Shown here one piece after another: positions 9,789 through 20,762 of a stretch of DNA of 64,000 nt; position 1 is the stretch's first letter; every line of letters starts with the position of its first letter. Origin of the DNA: Bacteroidales bacterium (GTDB taxonomy: Bacteria; Bacteroidota; Bacteroidia; Bacteroidales; F082); contig JAFGXS010000011.1 of assembly GCA_016936505.1 (NCBI GenBank), forward strand, positions 62,001 to 126,000. Direction: 5' to 3'. Position numbers and translations under genes: made by a program. The notes under the pieces are model-generated. The model was not told the DNA's origin. It did no database searches and saw only the letters and a list, made by a program, of their open reading frames with translations.

Positions 9789-10745
9789 ATGAAAAAGAAA
9801 AGACTGCTTATTATTTTACTCCTTCTTTTAGCGGTCTTATTCATATTCTATCCCACTAAAAACCCATCACCTATTCGATATGTTGACCGTTCGAAGGGTC
9901 TAACCATAACTGAAAAAACCATGGCCGGAACATGGTTATACTGGCTATATAATAACCCTCTGGGTGAACTTACTCTGAATACATTGGTCAAAAGAAAAAT
10001 TGTTTCTGATATTTACGGATGGTACATGAATACAATATCTTCAGCGCAAAAAATCGCTCCGTTTATCAAGGATTACAATATTGACACAAGCCAGTTTGAA
10101 ATGAAACACTTCAACAGTTTCAATGCCTTTTTTATTCGAAAATTGAAACCCGGAGCAAGAAAAATTGATACGGCACAAAATGTTGTTATTTCACCTGCCG
10201 ATGGAAAATGTTTGGTTTATCCCAATATTGATTCAGCTAATTTCCTGGTAAAGGGCACCCGTTTCGATATTGCCACATTTTTAATGAATGATACTCTGGC
10301 TAAGAAATACAAAAACGGTAGTCTTTTGATTTTTCGTCTGGCACCTACCGACTACCACCGATATCATTTTCCGGTTTCAGGTCAACTATCTCCCACTCAT
10401 AAAATTTCAGGATATTATTATTCTGTTAATCCTATTGCTTTATTTAAAGACCCCTTAATTTTTCTGGAAAACAAAAGACAGTACCAAGTCATTCAAAGCC
10501 AGGTTTTTGGAGAGGTTACCATGGTTGAAGTTGGAGCTACAATGGTAGGTAGCATGATCAGCACATTTCTTGGTAATGTCGCCGTTAAGGGTGAGGAAGA
10601 AGGTTACTTTCAATTTGGAGGCTCCACCGTTGTTTTATTATTTGAGAAAGGGAAAATCCGTATTGACACCGATCTGATAAAGAACTCAGAACACCACCTT
10701 GAAACTTCTGTAATTATGGGCGAAGAAGTCGGAGTCAGCTACTAA
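9789..10745 (+). CDS. Phosphatidylserine decarboxylase family protein
   Basis: FIRKLKPGARKID, SPADGKC, DYHRYHFPVSG, FQFGGSTVVLLF motifs. Confidence 0.88.
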   Translation: MKKKRLLIILLLLLAVLFIFYPTKNPSPIRYVDRSKGLTITEKTMAGTWLYWLYNNPLGELTLNTLVKRKIVSDIYGWYMNTISSAQKIAPFIKDYNIDTSQFEMKHFNSFNAFFIRKLKPGARKIDTAQNVVISPADGKCLVYPNIDSANFLVKGTRFDIATFLMNDTLAKKYKNGSLLIFRLAPTDYHRYHFPVSGQLSPTHKISGYYYSVNPIALFKDPLIFLENKRQYQVIQSQVFGEVTMVEVGATMVGSMISTFLGNVAVKGEEEGYFQFGGSTVVLLFEKGKIRIDTDLIKNSEHHLETSVIMGEEVGVSY

Positions 10746-10876
10746 TTATTCTTAAAGCGCTGGTTTATTTTAGAGAAAAAACCTAAGTTTGTAGGAGCAG
10801 TTATTCTTTCACAACCCTTTCAACTGATAAAGAAAACTAGCTAAATTACTGACTCTAAACGTTTAAAATTACAGCC

Positions 10877-12799
10877 ATGACAAACAAAATCACTAACCTG
10901 TCCGAATACCTGAAAGCTTATGAAGAAAGTGTTGCCAACCCTGAAACCTTTTGGTCAAAAATTGCTTCTACTCATTTCTGGAGAAAATCATGGGATCAGG
11001 TGGTAAAATGGAGTTTCGATGGTGATAAAGCACCCGACATTCAATGGTTTGTCAACGGAAAACTAAACATCACTGAAAATATTTTTGAACGCCAGTTGTT
11101 TATGCGCAAAGACCAAACTGCAATTATCTGGGAACCCAACGATCCTAATGAAAAAGAAATTTATCTGACCTATGGCGAACTTTTTGAAAAGGTAAATCAG
11201 TTTGCCAACACGCTGCTCAAACTGGATGTGAAGAAAGGAGATCGTGTAGCAATTTACCTCCCCATGGTTCCCGAACTGGCAATTGCCATGATGGCTTGTG
11301 CTCGTATCGGAGCCATCCATTCCATCATTTTTGCAGGATTCTCTGCTACAGCCCTCAGTGACAGAATTGTGGACGCACAGGCAAAAGTGCTTTTAACCGC
11401 TGACGGAGGGTTCAGAGGAAATAAGGCCATCGCTCTAAAAGAAATTTCTGATGAAGCTTTGGAAACCAGTCCCAGCGTAGAGAACGTCGTAGTTTTAAAA
11501 AGAACCGGGGAACAGTGTACCATGAAAGACGGGCGCGACATCTGGTGGCACGATGCCATTCAGGATGTTTCAACCGAAAATAAAGCTGAAGTTATGGACG
11601 CCGAAGATCCGTTGTTCATTCTTTATACTTCAGGTTCCACCGGAAAGCCAAAAGGTGTGGTTCACACCACTGGCGGGTATATGATTTATTCTGAATACAC
11701 TTTCAAAAATGTGTTCCAGTATAACGAAGGCGACATGTACTGGTGTACTGCCGATATTGGCTGGGTAACCGGCCATTCATACATCATTTACGGACCTTTG
11801 CTGAGTGGTGCAACTACTATTATGTTTGAAGGAATTCCTACTTTTCCGGATGCCGGGCGTTTCTGGGACGTGGTAGATAAATACAAAGTCAACCAGATTT
11901 ACACTGCGCCTACTGCCATTCGGGCATTAATGGCACAAGGCGATGAATGGGTAACCAAACACGATTTGAGTTCGCTCAAAGCGTTGGGAACCGTGGGCGA
12001 ACCAATCAACGAAGAAGCCTGGCGATGGTATCATGATTTGGTTGGGAAAGGCACCTGCCCAATTGTGGACACCTGGTGGCAAACCGAAACCGGAGGTATC
12101 CTGATTTCTCCGTTAGCAGGAATAACGCCTACAAAGCCGACTATGGCAACTTTGCCATTGCCTGGCGTTCAGCCTGTACTTATCGATCAGGAAGGAAATG
12201 AAATTAAAGGCAATGGTGTGCAGGGCATTTTATGTATTAAATATCCGTGGCCGGGAATGCTACGAACCACATGGGGTGACCACGATCGTTGTTACCAAAC
12301 CTATTTTTCGATGTACAAAGGACTTTACCTAACCGGTGACGGAGCCAAGCGCGACGAAGAAGGTTATTACCGCATCATTGGGCGTATAGACGACGTTATT
12401 AATGTTTCGGGTCACCGGATTGGAACCGCTGAAGTAGAAGATGCCATCAACCAACACCCAAAGGTTGTAGAGTCAGCCGTTGTGGGTTATCCGCACCCTA
12501 TTAAAGGTTCAGGAATTTATGCTTATGTAATTGCCGAAGAGGTTGCCGATTCAGAAAAAGACAACCTTGAAAATGAAATCAGGGAAACCGTTAATAAGTT
12601 GATTGGGGCTATTGCCAAACCCGATATTATCCAAATGGTAAGCGGTTTACCTAAAACCCGTTCAGGGAAAATTATGCGCCGTATTTTAAGAAAGATTGGC
12701 GAAGGTGACGCTTCACATCTGGGTGATATTTCTACGCTTCTTGATCCCTCCGTTGTGGAAGATATTATTGCCGGGGCAAAAGTTGAAATCAAAAGATAG
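10877..12799 (+). CDS. acs: Acetyl-CoA synthetase
   Basis: 640 aa; FILYTSGSTGKPKGVVHTTGGY, WWQTETGG, SGHRIGTAEVEDA, TRSGKIMRRILRK. Confidence 0.96.
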   Translation: MTNKITNLSEYLKAYEESVANPETFWSKIASTHFWRKSWDQVVKWSFDGDKAPDIQWFVNGKLNITENIFERQLFMRKDQTAIIWEPNDPNEKEIYLTYGELFEKVNQFANTLLKLDVKKGDRVAIYLPMVPELAIAMMACARIGAIHSIIFAGFSATALSDRIVDAQAKVLLTADGGFRGNKAIALKEISDEALETSPSVENVVVLKRTGEQCTMKDGRDIWWHDAIQDVSTENKAEVMDAEDPLFILYTSGSTGKPKGVVHTTGGYMIYSEYTFKNVFQYNEGDMYWCTADIGWVTGHSYIIYGPLLSGATTIMFEGIPTFPDAGRFWDVVDKYKVNQIYTAPTAIRALMAQGDEWVTKHDLSSLKALGTVGEPINEEAWRWYHDLVGKGTCPIVDTWWQTETGGILISPLAGITPTKPTMATLPLPGVQPVLIDQEGNEIKGNGVQGILCIKYPWPGMLRTTWGDHDRCYQTYFSMYKGLYLTGDGAKRDEEGYYRIIGRIDDVINVSGHRIGTAEVEDAINQHPKVVESAVVGYPHPIKGSGIYAYVIAEEVADSEKDNLENEIRETVNKLIGAIAKPDIIQMVSGLPKTRSGKIMRRILRKIGEGDASHLGDISTLLDPSVVEDIIAGAKVEIKR

Positions 12800-12906
12800 T
12801 TTGGTAATTTTTGCTGAAAACAAATAACAGGATTTAACAATTTCGTTTGTCCTGGTTGCACCCTTCTTTGAGGCAATCTTTGTATTTTTGTATATAAAAG
12901 AAAAGT

Positions 12907-13473
12907 ATGTTTGTCATCGGAATCACAGGAACTTTAGGTGCAGGAAAGGGAACCATTGTCGATTACCTAATCGAAAAAAAAGGATTTGCTCATTTTTCTG
13001 TCAGACAATTTCTCATTGAAGAAATAGAAAAACATGGACTTCCGGTAAACCGGGATACCATGACAACTACAGCCAACGAAATTCGTAAGGAACACGATCC
13101 TGCATACATCATCAAAGTACTTTATGATCAGGCTTTACAAAAAGGCCAAAACGCCATCATTGAAAGCATTCGTACGCCGGGCGAAGTCGAATTTCTAAAA
13201 AATCAAGGAGTCTTTTATTTGTTTGCTGTTGATGCCGACCCTAAAGTAAGATACGGAAGAATCGTAACAAGAGCATCCGAAACAGATCATGTAGATTATG
13301 AAACGTTTCTCTCTAATGAGAAGAGAGAAATGACCACATCAGATCCCAACAAACAGAATCTGGCCCGATGTATTGAGATGGCTGATTACCGTTTCAATAA
13401 TAATGGTTCACAAACAAAACTTTATACAGCTATAGATAATGTGTTGAAGGATATGGAAACAGCTGCAAAATAG
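12907..13473 (+). CDS. AAA-family P-loop nucleotide kinase-like protein (dephospho-CoA kinase/dNMP kinase-like)
   Basis: GITGTLGAGKGTIVDYL Walker A; AIIESIRTPGEVEFL. Confidence 0.75.
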   Translation: MFVIGITGTLGAGKGTIVDYLIEKKGFAHFSVRQFLIEEIEKHGLPVNRDTMTTTANEIRKEHDPAYIIKVLYDQALQKGQNAIIESIRTPGEVEFLKNQGVFYLFAVDADPKVRYGRIVTRASETDHVDYETFLSNEKREMTTSDPNKQNLARCIEMADYRFNNNGSQTKLYTAIDNVLKDMETAAK

Positions 13474-13493
13474 TATAGCAAAACCATAAACCC

Positions 13494-14873
13494 ATGGAAT
13501 CACAGGGCAATTACATTCAATTTTTAGGAGCTTCCGGTACTGTTACCGGCTCCAAGTATCTATTAAAAATAGATGATTTCCATTTTTTAATCGATTGTGG
13601 CATGTTTCAGGGATTGCGCGACTTACGTCGACGTAACTGGATGGATTTTCCTTTTCCTCCTGAAAAAATTGATGCCATTATTCTTACCCACGGACATCTG
13701 GATCACACGGGTTATCTCCCCCGATTGGTAAAACAAGGATTTCACAACCCTATTTACTGTACGGAACCTACAGCAGATCTTACAGAAATTATTTTGCACG
13801 ACAGTGCCAAATTGCAGGAAGAAGATGCTATGCATGCCAATCAGGAAGGTTATTCCAAACACAATCCGGCCATTCCTCTGTACGATCAAAAAGATGTAGA
13901 AAAAACAGTTCCTTTGTTCAAACCTGTTGCCGTAGGAACTTTTATCGAACTCAACAAAGACATTCGGTTCCGTTACCGAAGAAATGCACACATTCCGGGT
14001 GCAGCATTTATCGAAATGGATATCAAAGGAAAACGTTTTGTGTTTTCGGGTGATGTGGGTCGCCCTGAGGATCCTATGCTGACTCACAGAGAGCGTCCGG
14101 AAATGGCAAACTATTTATTGGTGGAATCCACATACGGAGATCGAATTCACACTTCTGAAGAAACAGAAATTGTTCTGAAAAGAATTATTGATGACACTTT
14201 AAGTAAACACGGACCTCTTTTCGTTTCAAGTTTCGCTGTTGACCGTGCTCAGGATTTTATGTATGCCATTTGGAAGTTAAAAAAAGAAAACAAGATTCCT
14301 GACTTACCAGTTTATCTTGACAGTCCTATGGGGCTTGATGTGAGCAAAATTTTTCTAAAATATTCCGACTGGCTTACATTAGATCCGGAAGTTATTGAAG
14401 AAGTATTTGACAATGTAAAGGTTGTTAAATCGATTAAGGAAACTTTAGCCCTTGCCGGAGACAGAAGTCCGAAAATTGTTATTGCCGGAAGCGGAATGAT
14501 GAACGGAGGTCGTATTTTGCATTACCTGGAAAAACAACTGGGAAATTCATCAGCTACTTTCATCTTGCCCGGCTATCAGGCCGAGGGCACCCGTGGCCGT
14601 CAGTTGAGCAACGGGAGTTCTGAAATCAAACTGCACGGAAAGTATTTTCTGGTAAGAGCTGCCATTGAACACATCAGCACTATGTCGTCGCACGCCGACC
14701 AACAGGAGTTACTTTCGTGGATGTCGCAAATTAAGAACAAGCCGAACAAAGTGTTTATTGTTCATGGCGAACCACATCCGGCCGATGCACTTCGGGTAAA
14801 AATTCAGGATCGTTATGGTTGGGATGTACACATACCCAATTATATGGAAACAGTTCCGTTAGAACTGGATTAG
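13494..14873 (+). CDS. MBL-fold / beta-CASP metallo-hydrolase (RNA specificity domain)
   Basis: HGHLDHTGYLPRL, ESTYGDR, HADQQELLSW, VHGEPHPADALR. Confidence 0.93.
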   Translation: MESQGNYIQFLGASGTVTGSKYLLKIDDFHFLIDCGMFQGLRDLRRRNWMDFPFPPEKIDAIILTHGHLDHTGYLPRLVKQGFHNPIYCTEPTADLTEIILHDSAKLQEEDAMHANQEGYSKHNPAIPLYDQKDVEKTVPLFKPVAVGTFIELNKDIRFRYRRNAHIPGAAFIEMDIKGKRFVFSGDVGRPEDPMLTHRERPEMANYLLVESTYGDRIHTSEETEIVLKRIIDDTLSKHGPLFVSSFAVDRAQDFMYAIWKLKKENKIPDLPVYLDSPMGLDVSKIFLKYSDWLTLDPEVIEEVFDNVKVVKSIKETLALAGDRSPKIVIAGSGMMNGGRILHYLEKQLGNSSATFILPGYQAEGTRGRQLSNGSSEIKLHGKYFLVRAAIEHISTMSSHADQQELLSWMSQIKNKPNKVFIVHGEPHPADALRVKIQDRYGWDVHIPNYMETVPLELD

Positions 14874-14906
14874 CCGGTTTTTTTATTCTAATAAATAACA
14901 TTCGCT

Positions 14907-15048
14907 CTGCTTCGGATTACATAAGCATTGCTTCAACATGCATTTGAGTTGCTTCATGCTGCAATCGGCTTGCTTTAGCTTACATATGCTTCACTCTGCA
15001 AATCCATTGCTTCGGGTTACATGAGCTTTGCTTCAAATATATTTTACT
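14907..15048. repeat. Degenerate tandem repeat, 21-bp period, ~7 units (TTGCTTC... )
   Basis: [CTA]TGCTT[CT] at 14907, 14928, 14949, 14970, 14986, 15007, 15028; spacing 21,21,21,16,21,21. Confidence 0.8.
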
Positions 15049-15086
15049 TAGAGCAACCTTTTTTTCGAGTCAAAAGTCAGAATTTA

Positions 15087-15232
15087 GAAGCGGCAGGGAT
15101 GGAAGCGGCAGCCCGCAAGGAACAAACAGCATCAGCGCCCGGTGAGGTCGGGCGACAAAGGAGCCCCGGAAAACCCGTTGGCGCTGCCTGTTTTGTGCCG
15201 AGGACTATAGCAAACAGCCCGAAGAGCCGCCC
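15087..15232. other. GC-rich, foldable intergenic element (candidate structured RNA or mobile intergenic element), orientation unresolved
   Basis: Sharp GC shift; direct repeat GAAGCGGCAG at 15087 and 15102; complementary arms ACAAACAG/CTGTTTtGT, AGCGCC/GGCGCT, CGCCCG/CGGGCG, GCGGC/GCCGC. Confidence 0.45.
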
Positions 15233-15234
15233 AC

Positions 15235-15268
15235 AAAAAAAAGAGGCCTCACACAGGAGACCTCTTTT
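15235..15268 (-). terminator. Intrinsic terminator downstream of groEL (T-run on both strands)
   Basis: AAAAGAGG(C/T)CTC...GAGACCTCTTTT inverted repeat, T8 on minus strand. Confidence 0.8.
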
Positions 15269-15293
15269 GAAATATATGATGTGTAATTAGGGA

Positions 15294-16961
<1,668 letters not shown>

Positions 16962-16976
16962 TTACTGAAGATTTTT

Positions 16977-17255
16977 TTAAATCACTGCCAGAATATCAGA
17001 TTCACTCAGGATAAGATATTCCTGATTATCAATAGTGATTTCTGTACCGCTGAATTTAGCATACAAGACATTGTCGCCAACCTTAACAGAAGGTTTTTTA
17101 TCGTCTTTTGCCTCAGAAACAGCAACTACAGTACCCTGTTGGGGTTTTTCTTTTGCTGAGTCAGGAATAATAATTCCACTTGCGGTTTTTTGTTCTGCCG
17201 GAGCAGGAGCAACCACAACTCTGTCGCCTAAGGGTTTAATATTTACCTTGCTCAT
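16977..17255 (-). CDS. groES: Co-chaperonin GroES (Hsp10)
   Basis: [41 protein letters not shown]. Confidence 0.97.
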   Translation of the reverse strand: MSKVNIKPLGDRVVVAPAPAEQKTASGIIIPDSAKEKPQQGTVVAVSEAKDDKKPSVKVGDNVLYAKFSGTEITIDNQEYLILSESDILAVI

Positions 17256-17293
17256 AGTATATCGTTTTTTAATTTTTTAAACCGCGTTTACTT

Positions 17294-17311
17294 TGTCATA
17301 TTTTGTGCCAA
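17294..17311 (-). promoter_or_regulatory. Candidate sigma54-like promoter (TTGGCACAAAATATGACA) upstream of groES
   Basis: -24-like TTGGCACA with near -12 element (TGAC instead of TTGC), ~40 nt upstream of the groES ATG. Confidence 0.3.
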
Positions 17312-17321
17312 AGCATCAAAC

Positions 17322-17362
17322 AAAAAAAAATGTCAGAACGTTTATGACATTCTGACATTTTT
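17322..17362 (-). terminator. Terminator hairpin downstream of secG
   Basis: AAAAATGTCAGAA (17326-17338) / TTCTGACATTTTT (17350-17362), T-run on minus strand. Confidence 0.8.
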
Positions 17363-17384
17363 CAAGTAATCGCTTTAATACTTT

Positions 17385-17744
17385 TTATTTTTTGTCTTTA
17401 TTCTGATCTGGTGTTGCGGTTGGTTGTTTTACCGGAGGAGCTGTAAAATCAACAGCAGGTTGTTGTGCTTTTCCGGCATTTTCCTGTAACAAAGTATTGG
17501 TTTGATTAGACTGAACTGTTCCACGGGGAATAACAATAGAAGCTGTGAGGGTTAAAACCAACAAAGCAATGGCAAATCCCCAGCTGGCTTTTTCCAGAAA
17601 GTCAGCAGTCTGACGGGCACCCATAAACTGATTACCGCCGCTAAAGTTAGCAGCCAAACCACCACCTTTGGGGTTTTGAACCAAAACAATTAAACCCAGC
17701 AAAACGCTCACGATCAAAATAAGTACTGAAATGAAAATATACAT
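17385..17744 (-). CDS. secG: Preprotein translocase subunit SecG
   Basis: VLLGLIVLVQNPKGGGLAANFSGGNQFMGARQTADFLEKASW. Confidence 0.93.
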   Translation of the reverse strand: MYIFISVLILIVSVLLGLIVLVQNPKGGGLAANFSGGNQFMGARQTADFLEKASWGFAIALLVLTLTASIVIPRGTVQSNQTNTLLQENAGKAQQPAVDFTAPPVKQPTATPDQNKDKK

Positions 17745-17755
17745 CTCTTTACGCT

Positions 17756-18520
17756 TTAATTTTTTAAGTTTCTTTTAGCCTTTTCAATAAGGGGTGCAAA
17801 GTACGTACTTTTTTCCGGAAATTTCAAAATTAATTTTTCATAAATCCTGGCGGCCTTTTCATAGAGCCCCTGATCCATATAAATATTCGCAAGCGTCTCA
17901 CTTACAATATTTTCTTTATCCACAACACTTTCACGGGCCACATCCTCAGCTCTGAAAAAGTCGGTAACCGGTCTTGAGATAGAAGGCTCATTTTCAATAA
18001 ACCGATCAATAATATCAAATGTCGAACTTATTTCCTGCCTGATTAGTTCTTTTTTTCTTCCTTTTTTCTCAGCTTCTATTTCCCTTATTCTTCTTTCAAT
18101 AATTTTTTTCAGTTCCTCAACAGAATAACTCCGGTCATCATCAATGGTTTTGTAATCGGTATCCGAGATCTCAACTTTTTCCTCTTCGATTTCACTACTT
18201 AAAACTGGCTTTGATTTTACCGAAGCCTGGGCTTCTTCTACCTCTTCATGCCCTTCATCAGGCAAAACAATCCGGATAGATTCTTCATTCAGTCTGTCAA
18301 TATGTTTTTTCAACATACGACGGCTTCCCACATAAATAGCTGTTGTTTTAAGTTCTGAACCGTAAAGCACATTTTTATCCTGAAAAAGTTTCAGTGTGAG
18401 CAAAATACGACCTGTCTGGCAATAAGGAAACTCCTTTACCAAATCTGTCATCTCAGCCAAAACGGCTTCATTTAAATCGGATGGATTCATCAAATAACCG
18501 GTAAATTCGTCCTTGTTCAT
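17756..18520 (-). CDS. TPR-containing hypothetical protein in lptE-secG-groESL neighbourhood
   Basis: 254 aa; C-terminal ETLANIYMDQGLYEKAARIYEKLILKFPEKS TPR-like. Confidence 0.75.
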   Translation of the reverse strand: MNKDEFTGYLMNPSDLNEAVLAEMTDLVKEFPYCQTGRILLTLKLFQDKNVLYGSELKTTAIYVGSRRMLKKHIDRLNEESIRIVLPDEGHEEVEEAQASVKSKPVLSSEIEEEKVEISDTDYKTIDDDRSYSVEELKKIIERRIREIEAEKKGRKKELIRQEISSTFDIIDRFIENEPSISRPVTDFFRAEDVARESVVDKENIVSETLANIYMDQGLYEKAARIYEKLILKFPEKSTYFAPLIEKAKRNLKN

Positions 18521-18544
18521 TCTGCGAAGTTAACAAACATTTGA

Positions 18545-19111
18545 TTACCAGTTCACAAGTGCTTTATTGAAAATATCTTCAGACAAACTGGTACAAATCT
18601 CGCCGACAAGCTTGTCTTTTACTGTATTGAAATTCTGATCGGAAGTGTAATCTCGATATTCTGTAAATGAAGTATCAAAGTCTTTTGTATGGTCCTTAGT
18701 GTTGATATACTGAACCTTAACGGTAATAGATAAGCGGTTCAAAGCTGCAGTTTGATTGGCCTGAATGGCCTGAGGAGTAATAGAATAACCCGTAATTTCT
18801 CCTGAAAATTGCAAGTCCCCGTTTTTAGGAACCATTTGCAAATTGGTTTGCGAGTTAAACATATCCCGCAAAGTATTGGTAAAAGTCTGGCTCAGTGTGG
18901 GATCAACCAAAGGCGCCTTATTTGAAAAGTAGCCCACCGAAATAGTTTTGGCATCCGGCGGAATAGACGCTCCCGTAAAGGAATAAATTCCACAGGAACT
19001 GAATAAAAACACAAATACAGATACCATAGCTGCCTTTGCCAGCCAAATCCTTTTATCTTTGAATCCTTTCGGATCAGAATTTACGTTTTGAGTAAACTTC
19101 AACAGCTTCAT
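18545..19111 (-). CDS. lptE: LptE-family LPS-assembly lipoprotein
   Basis: Lipobox FLFSSCGIYSFTGASIPPDAKTISVGYF; ATG at 19111 gives a normal signal peptide (ORF track starts earlier). Confidence 0.85.
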   Translation of the reverse strand: MKLLKFTQNVNSDPKGFKDKRIWLAKAAMVSVFVFLFSSCGIYSFTGASIPPDAKTISVGYFSNKAPLVDPTLSQTFTNTLRDMFNSQTNLQMVPKNGDLQFSGEITGYSITPQAIQANQTAALNRLSITVKVQYINTKDHTKDFDTSFTEYRDYTSDQNFNTVKDKLVGEICTSLSEDIFNKALVNW

Positions 19112-19167
19112 TAGTTTGCTTTTTGCAAAGTTATAACAAAAAACCATTTTTAGGAAAGAAGGAAACG

Positions 19168-20631
19168 ATGGAAAAAAAATCAAGAAACCGGCTTAAAATC
19201 GAAGATATGTATATTAAATCAAGTTCATTTTTTTTGCTCTTATTTATTCTCTTTTTTGTAACTGCCTGTAACAACACTCCGCCTACAGAAACAAGCCAAA
19301 AACAACCCGTCATCCCCATTAAAGTTAAGCCTGGAACCGTTGTCAGCAAAGTTCCATGTTATACAGACTCAACCAAATCCTACGCCGTTTACCTACCTTC
19401 AGATTATACCCCTAAACATACTTTTCCCGTAGTTTTCTTTTTCGATGCACATGCCAGAGGGGACCTGGTAGTGAAAAAATATAAAAATGTGGCTCAGGAA
19501 TTCGGCTTTATTCTGGCAGTTTCCAACAACTCAAAAAACGGCCAGACTAATAATTTGATGAATAAAATTCTTTACAATTTTATGCAGGATGTGGAAGAAC
19601 GATTTTCCGTTGATCCCCTGCAAATTTACACTGCCGGTTTTTCAGGCGGAGCCAGAGTAGCAGCAGGAATTGGACTGTTTAATAAGAACGTGGCAGGAAC
19701 TATCGGTTTGGAAGCAGGTTTCCCGGCTGTTCAACAAATTCCCGATATGCATCTTACATGGGTTGGTGTAGTTGGAAACACCGATTTTAATTATCTGGAG
19801 ATGAAAAATCTTGCCAAACAACTTAATGCAATGGGCATGCAAAACCTGCTCCTTGTTTATCCAGGCAAACATGAATTACCCCCGCCAACCATCTTCAAAA
19901 AGGCTTACGAATTTCTTTTACTTAGTGCCATGAGAAAGCAAACTGTTCCAATCAATCAGGCGTTAATTGATACGGTAAAAAATCAATACGATCAGATCCG
20001 ATTATTGGCTCAAAAAAAAGATGATTGTATACAGCAATTGGAAGCGGACAAGGATTTGGTAAAAAACCTGGAAGGATTGACCGATATTTCTCAATACTTA
20101 AGTGAAATAAAAAAGCTTTCGGCAAACCATGACTGTCAACTCAGGCAAAAAGAAATAGCAGCCCTGGTGGAAACAGAAATATTTTACCAGCAGAAGTTTG
20201 ACAGATCAATGAATACTGAAAATTCAGGATGGTGGAAAGAACAAATTGAAGAAATATACCGGAAAAAGAATGTTACCCGCGACAACAGGGTAAAACTGAT
20301 GTATCAGCGACTGTTGAATTACCTGAGCCTTACCTCGTATCTCTATGCTAACAACAGTCTGAAAAACGGGCAAATGGAAGCTACCAGTAAGTTTCTCATG
20401 ATTTACCAGATGGTTGACCCTGACAATCCGGAAGTGTATTTTATGAAAGCAGAATATTATGCGGTTCAGAACCATGACGACAAGGCCATCCAATCATTAC
20501 AGGATGCCGTTGATCATGGATTTAACGATATGAGCAGAATAAAAAACAACAAATATTTTCTGAACCTGAAAAGTTCATCCCAATTTGCTAAAATTCTCGA
20601 AAAAACCAAATCCATGAAACAGGCTGACTAA
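19168..20631 (+). CDS. Lipoprotein with alpha/beta-hydrolase (esterase-like) domain and TPR-like C-terminal half
   Basis: Lipobox FFVTACNN; YTAGFSGGARVAAGIG nucleophile elbow; C-terminal TPR-like repeat. Start could be 19168 or 19207. Confidence 0.75.
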   Translation: MEKKSRNRLKIEDMYIKSSSFFLLLFILFFVTACNNTPPTETSQKQPVIPIKVKPGTVVSKVPCYTDSTKSYAVYLPSDYTPKHTFPVVFFFDAHARGDLVVKKYKNVAQEFGFILAVSNNSKNGQTNNLMNKILYNFMQDVEERFSVDPLQIYTAGFSGGARVAAGIGLFNKNVAGTIGLEAGFPAVQQIPDMHLTWVGVVGNTDFNYLEMKNLAKQLNAMGMQNLLLVYPGKHELPPPTIFKKAYEFLLLSAMRKQTVPINQALIDTVKNQYDQIRLLAQKKDDCIQQLEADKDLVKNLEGLTDISQYLSEIKKLSANHDCQLRQKEIAALVETEIFYQQKFDRSMNTENSGWWKEQIEEIYRKKNVTRDNRVKLMYQRLLNYLSLTSYLYANNSLKNGQMEATSKFLMIYQMVDPDNPEVYFMKAEYYAVQNHDDKAIQSLQDAVDHGFNDMSRIKNNKYFLNLKSSSQFAKILEKTKSMKQAD

Positions 20632-20762
20632 CCTGCACCTTTTTCCCTCTCTGGTCCCCGTCACAGAAGATGATGGATTTTTCTGAACATTTGAAATGTT
20701 GAATAAAAAACAGTTTTTTACAAAAAAACAATCATCTGCAAACTAATTTTTAGCAACCCTGT

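Noticed and set aside
13623-14087. 154-aa minus-strand ORF inside beta-CASP hydrolase
   Set aside because: Fully antisense to a strong conserved gene; low-complexity shadow translation.
15021-15290. 89-aa + strand ORF across the repeat and GC-rich element
   Set aside because: Crosses two compositionally different blocks and the terminator; composition looks non-protein. Treated as non-coding.
17322-17362. TGTCAGAA...TTCTGACA repeat considered as a heat-shock operator (CIRCE-like)
   Set aside because: Does not match CIRCE; hairpin plus T-run after secG fits a terminator better.
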